Origin: Gallionella sp.
GTDB taxonomy: Bacteria; Pseudomonadota; Gammaproteobacteria; Burkholderiales; Gallionellaceae
Length of the DNA stretch: 49,531 nt
NCBI GenBank assembly: GCA_003134595.1
Contig: PLBS01000150.1
Coordinates: forward strand, 1 to 49,531
Reading direction: 5' to 3'
Every line of letters begins with the position of its first letter. Positions within the stretch are counted from its first letter, which is position 1. Below are positions 10,084-18,833 of this stretch, piece after piece. Position numbers and translations under genes: made by a program. Under the pieces are notes generated by a model. That model was given only the letters and a program-made list of their open reading frames with translations, searched no databases and was not told the origin of the DNA.

Positions 10084-10237
10084 AACAACCCAATCACAAA
10101 AAATTCAACACCGCGAACCCTGTCCGGTTCAGCAAATTATATAGCCAAAGCTTACCAGAAAAATTCTCAGATCACTTCCTCAGCGCTCATAAATAAACAG
10201 CTGTCACCTGCTCCAGTTCTTCAACCCAAATTATCCA

Positions 10238-10374
10238 TTAGGGAAGCGCCGAATAAGTCCCAACTATGGTTCGATACATTTTCCGTTCGTCCTGAGTGCC
10301 GCGCGCAGCGCGGTATATCGAAGGTGCGAACGGAAAACACTCACCACGAACGGACTTATTCGGCGCTTCCCTAA
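10238..10374. mobile_element. 137-bp MITE, family B
   Basis: Perfect 23-bp terminal inverted repeats at 10238-10260 (TTAGGGAAGCGCC...) and 10352-10374, with an inner inverted pair around TTTTCCGTTCG and CGAACGGAAAA. Non-coding. The ends GGAAGCGCCGAATAAGTCC resemble IS5-group termini, and the TTAG/CTAA at the edges would fit a YTAR target; that link is tentative. It begins 2 bp past the stop of the Phd-type antitoxin. The rest of the 293-bp gap between wecA and the antitoxin holds nothing recognisable. Confidence 0.85.
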
Positions 10375-10376
10375 TC

Positions 10377-10604
10377 TTAAAAACCAGCTTCGCGCTCTTC
10401 GAGAATCATGCGACTGACGGACACGCCATCCAGCACCAAGGGTTGCGCCTTGCGTCGCTTCCAAGATGGGAGATAGGCCGCTATAGGCACAACGTCGGCG
10501 ATGGGCTTGCCGTTGCGAAGCACACGCACGGATTCCCCTGATTCGACGATGTCGAAATACTGCTTAGCGTGGTTGCGCACTTCGGTGAATGTGGCCTGTT
10601 TCAT
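10377..10604 (-). CDS. Phd/YefM-family antitoxin, orphan
   Basis: 75 aa. Starts at MKQATFTEVRNHAKQYFD, typical of the Phd/YefM DNA-binding N-terminus; an ATG four codons upstream is the alternative. SGESVRVLRNGKPIADVVPI is the usual central strand-turn. Such proteins repress their own operon and neutralise a Doc or RelE/ParE toxin encoded next door. No toxin gene follows: the sequence after the stop is MITE B, then wecA. Either the toxin was lost or displaced by the MITE, or this is a stand-alone regulator. Confidence 0.85.
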   Translation of the reverse strand: MKQATFTEVRNHAKQYFDIVESGESVRVLRNGKPIADVVPIAAYLPSWKRRKAQPLVLDGVSVSRMILEEREAGF

Positions 10605-10633
10605 GGCAAACTCCAAATGTACAGAATGATGTA

Positions 10634-10639
10634 ATTATA
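10634..10639 (-). promoter_or_regulatory. -10 element of the antitoxin gene
   Basis: Perfect TATAAT on the minus strand about 30 nt upstream of the start, flanked on both sides by TGTAC/GTAC-containing palindromes (AATGTACA and GGTACACT) that could be autoregulatory operators. No convincing -35 is seen. Confidence 0.45.
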
Positions 10640-10719
10640 GAGGTACACTTCTCCCAGAATATCGAGGTGGAGAGGTTCAGTCTTGGGAGGATTTTAGCAA
10701 GAAACTGGCAAGCGCCCCC

Positions 10720-11871
10720 TCATTGCAGCTCCCTGATAACCTCCAAATAACGCCGAATAACGATTTTTTCGTCGAACTCACACTCCATCTTTTTCCGTCC
10801 AGCCTTCCCCATCAATGCTCTCGCTTCAGACGACAATTCGATCATGCGCACCATTTTCTCAGCCAAATCATTCGGGTCACGAGGGTGCACCAGAAAACCA
10901 TTCACCCCATCATCCACTGCATCGCGACACCCGACCGCGTCTGTAGTGATGATTGGGCAAGCCATCGCCGCAGCTTCCAACAAGGTACGTGGAACTCCTT
11001 CCCGATAAAATGAAGGCAACACAACGCAATCTGACTCAGCCAGAGCAGCCTTCATATCATCGGTTACGCCAAGGTAACGAATCACTCCCTCATCGTTCCA
11101 TTCTGACATTTGTTCTCTTGATATTGCGGCAGGATTTTTTACATCCATAAAACCCAGCAAACAAAACTCAACATGCGGATAGGGTTGCTTTACCAGACGA
11201 GCTGCCTCCACATATACCCCAATCCCCTTGTCCCACAACATCCGTGCGGCCAGCAAAAAACGGAATGTTCCTTTTTTCTCGCCATCAACTACATTCGATG
11301 AAGGTGCCTGCACTTTTGGCATATACAGCGATAAATCCACTCCCGAGCCCGGCAATCTATCTGTTTTTTCTTTTTGAACTAATCCAGACTGAATAAATAA
11401 CTTCCGATCATCTTCATTCTGAAAAAAAATGCGAAAAGATCGTGACAAGGCCAGGCGATATAACGCTTTCACTATCCTCGTCAGAAAGCTGTCTTTGATA
11501 AAAACCACACCCAAACCGGCAATGTTGTTAATCACTGGAATACCTAAAGTGCGAGCAGCCAAAGAACCATAAACATTGGGCTTCACTGTATAGCCTAAAT
11601 ATGCCGCAGGACGTTCTTTCGCCAACAACATCCAGTACCTGCAAAGCAATAAAAAGTCTCTTCCCGGATGTGTACCCTTGTTATCCATTGGCAATGGGAT
11701 ATAGCGACACCCTAACGTTGCTAAACGAGGCGCATATTCATCGTACGGAGCCACGGCGACCACCTCATACCCCTCGGAAACCAAAGCCCGAATCAACCCC
11801 GCGCGGAAGTTGAACAACGACCATGCCGTGTTGGATGAAATGACCAGTTTAGTCATACGCCTGCCAGTCAT
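10720..11871 (-). CDS. Glycosyltransferase family 4 (GT-B)
   Basis: 383 aa. The N-terminal acceptor domain begins [21 protein letters not shown]; the donor domain carries [21 protein letters not shown] and the nucleotide-sugar signature [20 protein letters not shown] (E-x7-E type). This resembles PglA/CapM-like enzymes that add a sugar to an undecaprenyl-linked acceptor on the cytoplasmic face. Its ATG overlaps the stop of the epimerase gene (ATGA); a second ATG five codons in is possible. Sugar specificity cannot be read from sequence. Last gene of the minus-strand run before the antitoxin. Confidence 0.9.
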   Translation of the reverse strand: MTGRRMTKLVISSNTAWSLFNFRAGLIRALVSEGYEVVAVAPYDEYAPRLATLGCRYIPLPMDNKGTHPGRDFLLLCRYWMLLAKERPAAYLGYTVKPNVYGSLAARTLGIPVINNIAGLGVVFIKDSFLTRIVKALYRLALSRSFRIFFQNEDDRKLFIQSGLVQKEKTDRLPGSGVDLSLYMPKVQAPSSNVVDGEKKGTFRFLLAARMLWDKGIGVYVEAARLVKQPYPHVEFCLLGFMDVKNPAAISREQMSEWNDEGVIRYLGVTDDMKAALAESDCVVLPSFYREGVPRTLLEAAAMACPIITTDAVGCRDAVDDGVNGFLVHPRDPNDLAEKMVRMIELSSEARALMGKAGRKKMECEFDEKIVIRRYLEVIRELQ

Positions 11872-12878
11872 TTGTGCCCGTAATACTCAAGGTGCCAGGC
11901 AACGTATTTTCCAATGCCTTCGTTCAAAGAAGTGGAAGGAGCAAATCCAAATGTGTTACGTAAGTCGCTGGTTTCCGCGAATGTTGCAAGCACATCACCT
12001 GCCTGCATGGGGAGCATATTCTTAATCGCTTTCTTGCCTAAAGCATCTTCTAACACTTCTATGAAAGACAACAACTCAATCGGCTGATGATTCCCAATGT
12101 TGTACACCCGATATGGCGCATAACTGCTCGAAGGGTCAGGATTTGAAGTATCAAAGTTCTCGTTCGCTCTGGCAGGTGTATCCAGCACCCTCGCCACACC
12201 TTCTACTATGTCATCCACATAAGTGAAGTCGCGCTGCATTTTTCCGAAATTGAACACATCGATAGGGCGGCCTTCCAAAATCGCGCTGGTAAACAGGAAA
12301 GGGGACATATCCGGCCTGCCCCAAGGCCCATATACAGTAAAAAACCGCAGGCAAGTCACTGGCAATCCATAAAGATGGGAATATGAATGGGCCATCAACT
12401 CTCCCGCCTTCTTCGTTGCCGCATAAAGGCTCACTGGGTGATCCACATTCTGATTCGCCGAAAATGGGATCGAGGTATTGGCGCCATATACACTAGAGCT
12501 GCTTGATTGCACCAAGTGCTCTACTTTGTTATGGCGACAGCCCTCCAGGATGTTGGCAAAGCCTACTATGTTACTTTGTATGTATGCATGAGGATTCTTC
12601 AGGGAATAACGCACACCGGGTTGGGCAGCCAAATTGACAACCCGCTGGAAATCATTAGCCACGAATAAAGCTGCGATCCCAGCTTGATCCGTCAAATCCA
12701 GTTTGTGAAATGAAAAGCTGGAGTGGTCATATAGCCGCTGTAACCGATCTTCCTTAAGCCTGACATCATAGTAATCGCTCAGATTATCGACGCCGATTAC
12801 CGTGTCTCCACGAGCCAACAAACGCAAGCAGGTATGCATACCGATAAATCCGGCGCACCCTGTAACCAATACCTTCAT
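11868..12878 (-). CDS. NAD-dependent UDP-sugar 4-epimerase (UDP-glucuronate epimerase type)
   Basis: 336 aa extended SDR enzyme. Rossmann motif [11 protein letters not shown], catalytic SSSSVYG and YAATKKAGE (YxxxK), and the typical [22 protein letters not shown] segment, closest to UDP-glucuronate/UDP-galacturonate 4-epimerases (CapI/LpsL class). It would provide UDP-GalA for the polymer. No UDP-glucose dehydrogenase is present in the window, so the precursor must come from elsewhere. It overlaps both neighbours by 4 bp (ATGA), indicating tight translational coupling. Confidence 0.9.
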   Translation of the reverse strand: MKVLVTGCAGFIGMHTCLRLLARGDTVIGVDNLSDYYDVRLKEDRLQRLYDHSSFSFHKLDLTDQAGIAALFVANDFQRVVNLAAQPGVRYSLKNPHAYIQSNIVGFANILEGCRHNKVEHLVQSSSSSVYGANTSIPFSANQNVDHPVSLYAATKKAGELMAHSYSHLYGLPVTCLRFFTVYGPWGRPDMSPFLFTSAILEGRPIDVFNFGKMQRDFTYVDDIVEGVARVLDTPARANENFDTSNPDPSSSYAPYRVYNIGNHQPIELLSFIEVLEDALGKKAIKNMLPMQAGDVLATFAETSDLRNTFGFAPSTSLNEGIGKYVAWHLEYYGHK

Positions 12879-13960
12879 TCAAATCCTTCATAACCAATAG
12901 TTACTTGACCAACTGAACCTAGCAATGCGGCTAACCTGGGTGCTGTTATCTGCAATGAAAAGTTAGCTTCAATACACTCTCTCCCGGCGCTGCCTAGACG
13001 CTTCCGAAGCCCGGCATTATCACACAACATCACCAGATACTGCTCCCACTGTGCAATAGACGCAGCCAGATAGCCATTCACACCGTCTTGAACAATTTGT
13101 GAATTCACCCCGACAGGAGAGGCCACAACCGGCTTACCGCACGCCATGTATTGAATGAGCTTGTATCCGCATTTTCCGCGCTCAAAAGGTTCATCCGGCA
13201 GTGGCATAATGCCAATGTCGAACCGCTGTATTTCAGCGACCTCACTTTCCTCCGACCAAGGACGAACCTCTATAGGCAAGTCACTTAACTGATCCGTATT
13301 CGCACCCACCGCCACCACACGCACATCATAAGTAGCAACCAATTTGCGCAGCACCGGCGCAAGCAATCTTAAATATCTGGCCGTATTGGGAGTTCCAATC
13401 CAACCTATAGTAAGAGGGGAAACGGCTTCCTCAGACGATACCGTATAACGAGAAACATCCACAACCGTAGGCAACCACTCGACACGCCTTGCCCCTGCTT
13501 GTCTTGCCCGCTCACCCAAATAATCATTTCCCACCAACACCAAATCTGAACGACGCATCACAGCATCAATTTTCTTGCCCAGGACAAAACGTACCGCCGA
13601 CCAACGATGCCGATCATATCGATGAAACAATGCATCATCGTAATCCACAACTAACGGAACACCTGATGGAAATAAACCAAGCTCAATCCAGCTTGGTAAC
13701 CACGGTAGCATTTCCTTTTCTACCCAGACCAAGTCAAATCGTTTAGCACGCAACAAACTCCCTATCCTAAAAAGATAGGACTTAATAACACGCGCAATAG
13801 AAATGTTTCCAGCATACAAGTCAGTAACGTAGTCATTGCCGAACATGGGCGAGACAGTTACATCAAAGCCACAAGAATTCAAATAAGGAAGATATTGATA
13901 TGAACGCATTCGACTACTTGCACCCAAGTGTCCATACCGACTCAAGAGAAGAACGCGCAC
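12875..13960 (-). CDS. Glycosyltransferase family 4-like protein
   Basis: 361 aa. The N-terminus [23 protein letters not shown] and the C-terminal [36 protein letters not shown] match the GT-B donor domain of a GT4 subgroup common in exopolysaccharide loci. GTG start, 2 nt after the upstream methyltransferase stop, with GAGG about 10 nt before it. The 3' end overlaps the epimerase gene by 4 bp. Specificity unknown. Confidence 0.88.
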   Translation of the reverse strand: MRVLLLSRYGHLGASSRMRSYQYLPYLNSCGFDVTVSPMFGNDYVTDLYAGNISIARVIKSYLFRIGSLLRAKRFDLVWVEKEMLPWLPSWIELGLFPSGVPLVVDYDDALFHRYDRHRWSAVRFVLGKKIDAVMRRSDLVLVGNDYLGERARQAGARRVEWLPTVVDVSRYTVSSEEAVSPLTIGWIGTPNTARYLRLLAPVLRKLVATYDVRVVAVGANTDQLSDLPIEVRPWSEESEVAEIQRFDIGIMPLPDEPFERGKCGYKLIQYMACGKPVVASPVGVNSQIVQDGVNGYLAASIAQWEQYLVMLCDNAGLRKRLGSAGRECIEANFSLQITAPRLAALLGSVGQVTIGYEGFE

Positions 13961-13962
13961 GG

Positions 13963-14922
13963 CTAGGTATGCCTCAAATGCTTCGCTCCAACATAGCGAG
14001 CAATGATCTCGGCATCAGGAATATGCCCCTCAATCTTGCACCCAAGCAAATAGGTGCAAGATGCCCCATCCATCGCTTCAGGCCGATTGACCAGAAAATA
14101 ATCAAAATATTTAACCCATGAAAAACAAATTCTGACCACCGCTTTAGCCGCCTTGCGCAAAATAGCTCTTGAAATAAAAGCCAAAACAAAATTCTCGATG
14201 GCCCACACCAAAGCCGTAGAAGGGCCCGCCACCATCCCACTCTCAATTTCGGTGAATCCATTGAATAGCCGTCGATGTCCAGAGAGCGTATAGCGGGTGA
14301 AGTCATATGCCCCCTCATGCACTTGTTGCATGAAAGGCAATTCCGAGTACAACAGACCACCGACTTTCAACACCCGATAGATTTCACCCGCAACCCGTTC
14401 TGGATACAACACATGCTCCAGCACGGCAGTCGTAATCACCGCATCGAAAGCGCTTGGCACAAATGGCAAATCGTGCCCATCGCAAAAAAGATCAACGTCC
14501 GCACCCACATCAATATCGGAGTACACCACCCGAACCGTATCGCCCGCCCCCAACCTCTCATCCAGCCACTGCCGCTGGCGGCCACCGCCCACCACCAGCA
14601 CCGTCACTGATGGCCGCTCTGCGAGCAAATTCCTCACACGAGCCAATACGTGATCGCTGGCGAGATTGACTGAGGGATTAGGAATAAAGCGCGCTATACC
14701 TACCACCGAAACTTCAGGTGAGTGCTGCGAAGCAAGCCGATAATCTTCCAGACAAAACACTACATTGTCAGGACGTAACAACACCGGGCGACCATACGTA
14801 ACAGGATAGCGTGTCGCGCAGACTGCACACAGCAATTCCCGCGAATCGTCCTCAACGGACAATTTGCCGTCTTGGCATTGCGGGCATTGAAGAATAGGCA
14901 ATAAAGAATTCAGGTCTTTCAT
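13963..14922 (-). CDS. SAM methyltransferase with Trm112-like zinc ribbon
   Basis: About 319 aa. The N-terminus has a CPQC...CAVC zinc ribbon of Trm112/YcaR type. The class I methyltransferase core follows: VLVVGGGRQRQWLDERLG (SAM loop), VYSDIDVG, FDAVITTAVLEHVLYPERV and VLKVGGLLYSELPF. ATG at 14922 preferred; a GTG two codons upstream is also open. Probably methylates a sugar or the chain end of the polymer. One of six methyltransferases in the locus. Confidence 0.85.
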   Translation of the reverse strand: MKDLNSLLPILQCPQCQDGKLSVEDDSRELLCAVCATRYPVTYGRPVLLRPDNVVFCLEDYRLASQHSPEVSVVGIARFIPNPSVNLASDHVLARVRNLLAERPSVTVLVVGGGRQRQWLDERLGAGDTVRVVYSDIDVGADVDLFCDGHDLPFVPSAFDAVITTAVLEHVLYPERVAGEIYRVLKVGGLLYSELPFMQQVHEGAYDFTRYTLSGHRRLFNGFTEIESGMVAGPSTALVWAIENFVLAFISRAILRKAAKAVVRICFSWVKYFDYFLVNRPEAMDGASCTYLLGCKIEGHIPDAEIIARYVGAKHLRHT

Positions 14923-14974
14923 ATTCACACTACGACTCTCATTGTGCTATTGACGAATCTCAGCCAGTCACCAA

Positions 14975-15733
14975 CTACGCCACCTTCACGAGCACCATCG
15001 AGAAGGTTTCTGCCGCTTGGTGACCCGCAATAGATTTGAATAAGACAACCCAAATTCGCCAAACCAAGTAAACCGGAAACAAGAAACTAAAATAGCTACT
15101 GATGTAGTAATAGCGAGACTCTACCTCTGCCAAACCACTATGTTTGGCCATTGTGATGAAATCATCTGGGGTACATCTATGGTAGAAGCTCGGAAAGCCC
15201 TGCGCAGCACGAGTATTTGGGTAAACGCCATATAAAATTTTCCGCTTAATATTTTCCGGCATCAAAATGTTCAGCCGAGCAAAAACGGCGTTTCGGCTCG
15301 GCACAAAAATCAAAGCCTTACCTCCTGGCTTTAACAACGAGGCAATGGACCTCATCGCACCATCAGTGTCCTTAACGTGTTCCAACACTGCCTGGCAAAT
15401 CACCAGATCGCCATCAGCGACCCCATGAATATTTGCAATGTCGGCACAAATAGTTTCGTCATATCCTCCAACCGGAGCACGATCCAACTCTGACTGGCTA
15501 ATATCTATCCCCACAACATTTAAGCATAGAGCGGCCTTTTTTTTGGTATCCACAAAAGGCTGCTTCCCCCCTCCGACATCGTATATTTTCATTCCTTGAC
15601 GCAAATATGACGGAGCCATTTTAGAAATGAAATCCTGGTTTCCATCTTTGATAAATGATGAAGGCAAGAACTGCCTATCAAACCATTTACTGAGCCTTAT
15701 ATTTGCGTTGATGAACGACCTCAACAAATTCAT
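14975..15733 (-). CDS. Class I SAM-dependent methyltransferase
   Basis: 252 aa. Start at MNLLRSFINANIRLSKW, preceded by GGAG at 8 nt. Motifs: MKIYDVGGGKQPF (motif I), VVGIDISQSELD, LVICQAVLEHVKDTD and LLKPGGKALIFVPS. The hydrophobic C-terminal part (YFSFLFPVYLVWRIWVVLF) suggests membrane association. The 5' end overlaps the asparagine synthetase remnant by 47 bp. Acceptor unknown; context points to polysaccharide methylation. Confidence 0.85.
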   Translation of the reverse strand: MNLLRSFINANIRLSKWFDRQFLPSSFIKDGNQDFISKMAPSYLRQGMKIYDVGGGKQPFVDTKKKAALCLNVVGIDISQSELDRAPVGGYDETICADIANIHGVADGDLVICQAVLEHVKDTDGAMRSIASLLKPGGKALIFVPSRNAVFARLNILMPENIKRKILYGVYPNTRAAQGFPSFYHRCTPDDFITMAKHSGLAEVESRYYYISSYFSFLFPVYLVWRIWVVLFKSIAGHQAAETFSMVLVKVA

Positions 15734-15890
15734 TTTCGGTTCTCCTTTTCCAGCCAAGCCTAAACATCAACACGTTCCACAACTGTGCCATCCAATTATA
15801 CCGCCCGCTCAAATGCTCAGCCCACATTTGCCGAATTGTGGCCGGATGAAAATAACCTTCGCGCCGCAAGCGCACCTCATCTCCATTCAT
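15687..15890 (-). pseudogene. C-terminal remnant of an asparagine synthetase (AsnB-type)
   Basis: 67 codons reading GYFHPATIRQMWAEHLSGR, then NWMAQLWNVLMFRLGW: the pattern of the AsnB C-terminus (GxFxxxxVxxLWxEHLSGR...LWxxLMFxxW). The glutaminase and synthetase domains are missing; upstream lies a palindromic element and tailspike-like DNA. Exopolysaccharide loci often carry AsnB-type amidotransferases, so an original locus gene was probably cut by the insertion. Confidence 0.75.
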
Positions 15891-15894
15891 GGGA

Positions 15895-15957
15895 GATGGC
15901 TAGGGAGAGGGGCATTCCCTCCCTCTGCCAAGGGGAGGGCTAGGGTGGGGGTTGAAG
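15895..15957. repeat. CCCTC/GAGGG palindromic element at the tailspike segment boundary
   Basis: GGCTAGGGAGAGGGGCATT, then CCCTCCCTCTGCCAAGGGGAG, then GGCTAGGGTGGGGGTTG: two related direct units around an inverted centre, of the same general type as the mfd element. It lies exactly between the AsnB remnant and the first plus-strand tailspike-segment frame. Confidence 0.7.
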
Positions 15958-15982
15958 CCTCCAATTCACGCCACAACACCAA

Positions 15983-16159
15983 ATGGAGTTTGCCAACACC
16001 GTGTCCATGCGCATCGCTGGGGCAACAGCGGCGGCAAGGGTAGGGCATGAACTCGCGCCGGGTGAAACCGTCACGCTCAACACAAAAGCATCGGTGTATG
16101 CTTACAACACTGGTGCGGTGAATGAATCGGTTTCAGTCTTGGTCAACTCGAGGGTTTAA
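15983..16159 (+). CDS. Small hypothetical protein upstream of the tailspike-like gene
   Basis: 58 aa, beginning MEFANTVSMRIAGATAAARV and ending YAYNTGAVNESVSVLVNSRV. Low in charged residues and beta-rich, like the end of a phage structural protein. An in-frame stop lies at 15953, so it may be an intact small gene or the 3' end of a longer one cut at the palindromic element. The stop is 3 nt before the next ATG, and its GAGGG serves that gene as ribosome site. Family not recognised. Confidence 0.5.
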   Translation: MEFANTVSMRIAGATAAARVGHELAPGETVTLNTKASVYAYNTGAVNESVSVLVNSRV

Positions 16160-16162
16160 AAA

Positions 16163-17686
16163 ATGAAAAAGAATTTTCTGTGTCGCTGGTTGTTTTTGCT
16201 GGCATTCGTCCCGGCTTTGGTATTTGCAGGCAGCAGCGTAACTACACCGAACCCGAAGCTTTACAGCGATGCCTTGCGCGCAGACATTGCCAGCACCGCA
16301 ACCGGCAAGGGAAGCGCTCTGGTCGGCAATATGCCACAAGGCGCAAGCGCCGTTCCTGCGACGGTGCAAGGCAAGCTCGGCGAAGTTGTTAGCGTCAAGG
16401 ATAAAGGCGCGGTCGGCGATGGCGTCGCGGACGATACAGCAGCAATATCAGCCGCGCTGGCTGCATCAAAAAGCGTTTATTTTCCAACCGGAATTTATTT
16501 GATTAATTCAAGCATTTCTTTGCAGTCCGGGAGTCGATTGCATGGGGATGGAATAGATAAAACAATATTGCGTTATACCGCTAATGCAAATGGGGCGATG
16601 TTGAATGCTGATTCTGGTTCGTCCAGCGCGTACATGATTGGCGTCGAGGTGCGAGATATGACCCTGGACGGGATGAGTGATACGCTGGGATTTTCTGAGC
16701 ATGTGCACCTACTTGGTTTTAACGGGGTAAAAAATGCTGTCGTGGAGGGCGTTAAGTTCAGGGCACCTCGCGGGGACGGGCTTTATGTCGGGTCTGGTAT
16801 ATCGGGCGGAACTGAGCGGCACAATGTTTCGGTTGTAGTGCGGAACAATCTTTTTAATGGAATCAATAAGACGAACAGGAACGGTATTAGCGTTATCGAT
16901 TGCAATGGATTAACTATCGAAAATAATGAGTTTAGAAACTTGACCTCGGCGGGAATGCCTGGGCCGATTGATGTTGAACCGAATAATTCCCACAATGTCG
17001 TGAAGTCAATCAGAATCTCCGGAAATAAGTTTTACGCGAATGGAGGCGGGACTTTGATAGCGGTTGTGACTACCTCAAGCGCGCTTACAAAACCACTTTT
17101 TGGATTAGAAATTGTTGGGAATTATTTTGATGTTAGTAATACTCCGGCATCTGGGAATATTGCTGTAATAACGCTGGAAGATACAACCTCGGTTGCGCCA
17201 ATGGGGATTACGATCAAAGGAAATGTACATCACACGGCAGCGGTTATCCCATGGAATTTGAACAGACTTCGTGGAGTAACGATTTCCGGGGAAAGTATAG
17301 ATGGTGCGTCTACGTCAATCATTGGTCGCTTTACCTCATCCACAGAAACCATGCGCGATATAAATATTATTGGTAATACGATAACTAATAGCTCGAACAG
17401 CGTGGGTGTTATATCAATAGCATCGGTTACGGGCCTCAAAATCATTGGCAATCGGATTCAACCGGCTGCAAGTGGGCATCATGCCATTACCTTCTTTGGT
17501 TCTGGTGTTACAACCAGTTCTAGAGAAGTAACGATTGCCGAAAATATATTTGATAAAGGCGCGGCACAGACTGATATGGTCTATGTGTCCTCGCATAAGT
17601 TGACTCCGGCATCAAATATCTGGCATGGAAACATTGAGGCAACGGGAACGCTGACTAGCGCATTTACCAATAATACCGGTAAATGA
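16163..17686 (+). CDS. Tailspike-like right-handed beta-helix protein with signal peptide
   Basis: 507 aa. A clear Sec signal peptide (MKKNFLCRWLFLLAFVPALVFA) precedes the linker GSALVGNMPQGASAVPATVQ and VVSVKDKGAVGDGVADDTAAI, the hallmark entry of phage tailspikes and pectate-lyase-3/glycan-depolymerase helices. Residues about 95-490 are parallel beta-helix coils rich in N-G-I-x-I and ENN/IxGN turns. Such proteins bind and cut polysaccharide. A secretion signal is unusual for a virion protein and would place it in the periplasm or outside the cell. Its place inside a polysaccharide locus fits a recruited depolymerase. More A+T-rich than its neighbours and on the opposite strand. Stop TGA at 17684. 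Confidence 0.85.
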   Translation: MKKNFLCRWLFLLAFVPALVFAGSSVTTPNPKLYSDALRADIASTATGKGSALVGNMPQGASAVPATVQGKLGEVVSVKDKGAVGDGVADDTAAISAALAASKSVYFPTGIYLINSSISLQSGSRLHGDGIDKTILRYTANANGAMLNADSGSSSAYMIGVEVRDMTLDGMSDTLGFSEHVHLLGFNGVKNAVVEGVKFRAPRGDGLYVGSGISGGTERHNVSVVVRNNLFNGINKTNRNGISVIDCNGLTIENNEFRNLTSAGMPGPIDVEPNNSHNVVKSIRISGNKFYANGGGTLIAVVTTSSALTKPLFGLEIVGNYFDVSNTPASGNIAVITLEDTTSVAPMGITIKGNVHHTAAVIPWNLNRLRGVTISGESIDGASTSIIGRFTSSTETMRDINIIGNTITNSSNSVGVISIASVTGLKIIGNRIQPAASGHHAITFFGSGVTTSSREVTIAENIFDKGAAQTDMVYVSSHKLTPASNIWHGNIEATGTLTSAFTNNTGK

Positions 17687-17959
17687 TTCTGGAGCAGCCT
17701 GCACATCCTCCGCCCTTCCGGAGCCTTTTTCATTAGGCGTGACGTTGCACTTGTAAATGGAGACACGGGCGCGCCAGATGCATACCATCAGGGAATTTTT
17801 GTTACCTGTAGGTTAAATGGTGGTGCCGGTTATGACAAATTTGTTGTTCAATACTACTACCCTGCCAACAACGACGCGACAACATTGAAACAAACCTATA
17901 TGCGCAAAGGTGTGGCTGGTAATACGTGGTCGTCGTGGACGATGGTAACCGGGATATAG
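17687..17959 (+). pseudogene. Pyocin-knob-like tail-fibre segment, in frame after the tailspike stop
   Basis: After the TGA the same frame stays open for 90 codons to TAG at 17957 and reads GAPDAYHQGIFVTCRLNGG, KFVVQYYYP and NTWSSWTMVTGI, the pattern of the pyocin-knob domain of tail fibres. There is no good start codon or ribosome site between the TGA and the domain. It is either the former C-terminus of a 598-aa tailspike cut off by a nonsense mutation, or the end of a separate fibre gene fused by deletion. Confidence 0.6.
17708..17730 (+). terminator. Possible rho-independent terminator after the tailspike gene
   Basis: CTCCG (17708-17712), a six-base loop, CGGAG (17719-17723), then CC and five T. 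The stem is short, and the region also reads as coding in the knob segment, so this may be chance. Confidence 0.3.
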
Positions 17960-17964
17960 GCGGC

Positions 17965-18243
17965 GTGGATGTGAATGTGCGTTTTGCTGTAAGCATTGCG
18001 GCGGTTCTGTTGTTTTTGGCCTCGCGCGGCGCAGACACGGCGAGCGGCGAGGGTGATGCGGGCGGGGGAATTGATCTTGGTCCGGTATTGTACGGGGTGC
18101 AAAACAAGGTGATGGGAAAAAGAATGTCAGCGGATCGGGCAATCGCTCGAGCAAGTTGCGCAGATTGTGGATGCGCCTTGCTAACCGAAGCGAATGAGAA
18201 GAAGAATTTTCATGTATCGAGCTCTTTCCGCCGAAGTATGTAA
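17965..18243 (+). CDS. Hypothetical small protein with N-terminal membrane anchor
   Basis: 92 aa from a GTG 5 nt after the knob segment stop. The N-terminus VRFAVSIAAVLLFLASRG is one TM or signal anchor; a Gly/Asp-rich stretch and a basic segment with CADCGC follow. Position after tail-fibre sequence suits a phage lysis or accessory gene, but no family is recognised. The last 12 or so codons overlap the opposite-strand methyltransferase, so the end may be chimeric. Confidence 0.4.
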   Translation: MDVNVRFAVSIAAVLLFLASRGADTASGEGDAGGGIDLGPVLYGVQNKVMGKRMSADRAIARASCADCGCALLTEANEKKNFHVSSSFRRSM

Positions 18244-18833
18244 CGCACCTCATAGCAAGGAAACAGATAGCAGAAGTTCTCTTCGTACAACTCTTTCAAA
18301 TAGGTGCATGAATTGAAAAAACTGCCAATTAGGCGTTTGATACCATATCGAACGATGAAGGGGCGGGCAGATTTAAAAATCAAATCCACTTTGGCAATTC
18401 TAAACTCCGCTTTGTAGCCATATGTTGGAACGTGGCGCGCGAAAGGCGACTCATTCGCAAAGTAGCAAAACGTATACAGTCCAAAAAAACTGCGGTGCGT
18501 TGGATCAGAGTAAAAATATGGATTAGAAAAATGGGGGGCTACGAATTCAACATGTCCATTTGGCTTAACAATCCTGGCCAATTCAGCAAGCAACTTTGGC
18601 ACATCCGGCACATGCTCAACAAAATGGTAGCTATACACTGCATCCACGCTTTGGGTCGGAAACGAAGCTAATGCTTCATAGACGTCACCAACGATATCAA
18701 CATCGGGGTAATCTAGCATATCAATTCCGATAGCTTGTCGGTTGCGCTTCCTATTCCCGCATCCCAATTCCAACTCAATGCGCGAGACACTGCCCACCCT
18801 CGGAAAAATATTTTTTTTGTCAATAAGCCCCAT
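18210..18833 (-). CDS. Class I SAM-dependent methyltransferase
   Basis: 207 aa. ATG at 18833 shares a base with the stop of the upstream glycosyltransferase (TGATG). Motifs: IELELGCGNRKR (SAM loop), AIGIDMLDYPDVDIVGD, DAVYSYHFVEHVPD and IVKPNGHVEFVAPHFSNPYF. This short type, with HVEFVAPHFS, recurs in sugar-modifying loci. The 3' end adjoins the tailspike-containing segment. Confidence 0.87.
   Translation of the reverse strand: MGLIDKKNIFPRVGSVSRIELELGCGNRKRNRQAIGIDMLDYPDVDIVGDVYEALASFPTQSVDAVYSYHFVEHVPDVPKLLAELARIVKPNGHVEFVAPHFSNPYFYSDPTHRSFFGLYTFCYFANESPFARHVPTYGYKAEFRIAKVDLIFKSARPFIVRYGIKRLIGSFFNSCTYLKELYEENFCYLFPCYEVRYILRRKELDT

Larger units (their letters stand above)
15960..18205 (+). 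mobile_element. Tailspike-region prophage remnant inserted in the exopolysaccharide locus
   Basis: The only plus-strand genes within 9-37 kb: a 58-aa frame, a tailspike-like beta-helix protein, a pyocin-knob-like segment and a small membrane-anchored frame, spaced 3-5 nt apart like phage late genes. The left side abuts an AsnB remnant and a palindromic element; the right side runs into the 3' end of a methyltransferase gene. No integrase, att repeats or capsid genes are seen, so it is a fragment or a recruited cassette. Confidence 0.55.

Noticed and set aside
15960-18205. Complete prophage in the polysaccharide locus
   Set aside because: Only about 2.2 kb of tail-fibre-type sequence is present; no integrase, terminase, capsid or attachment repeats were found.
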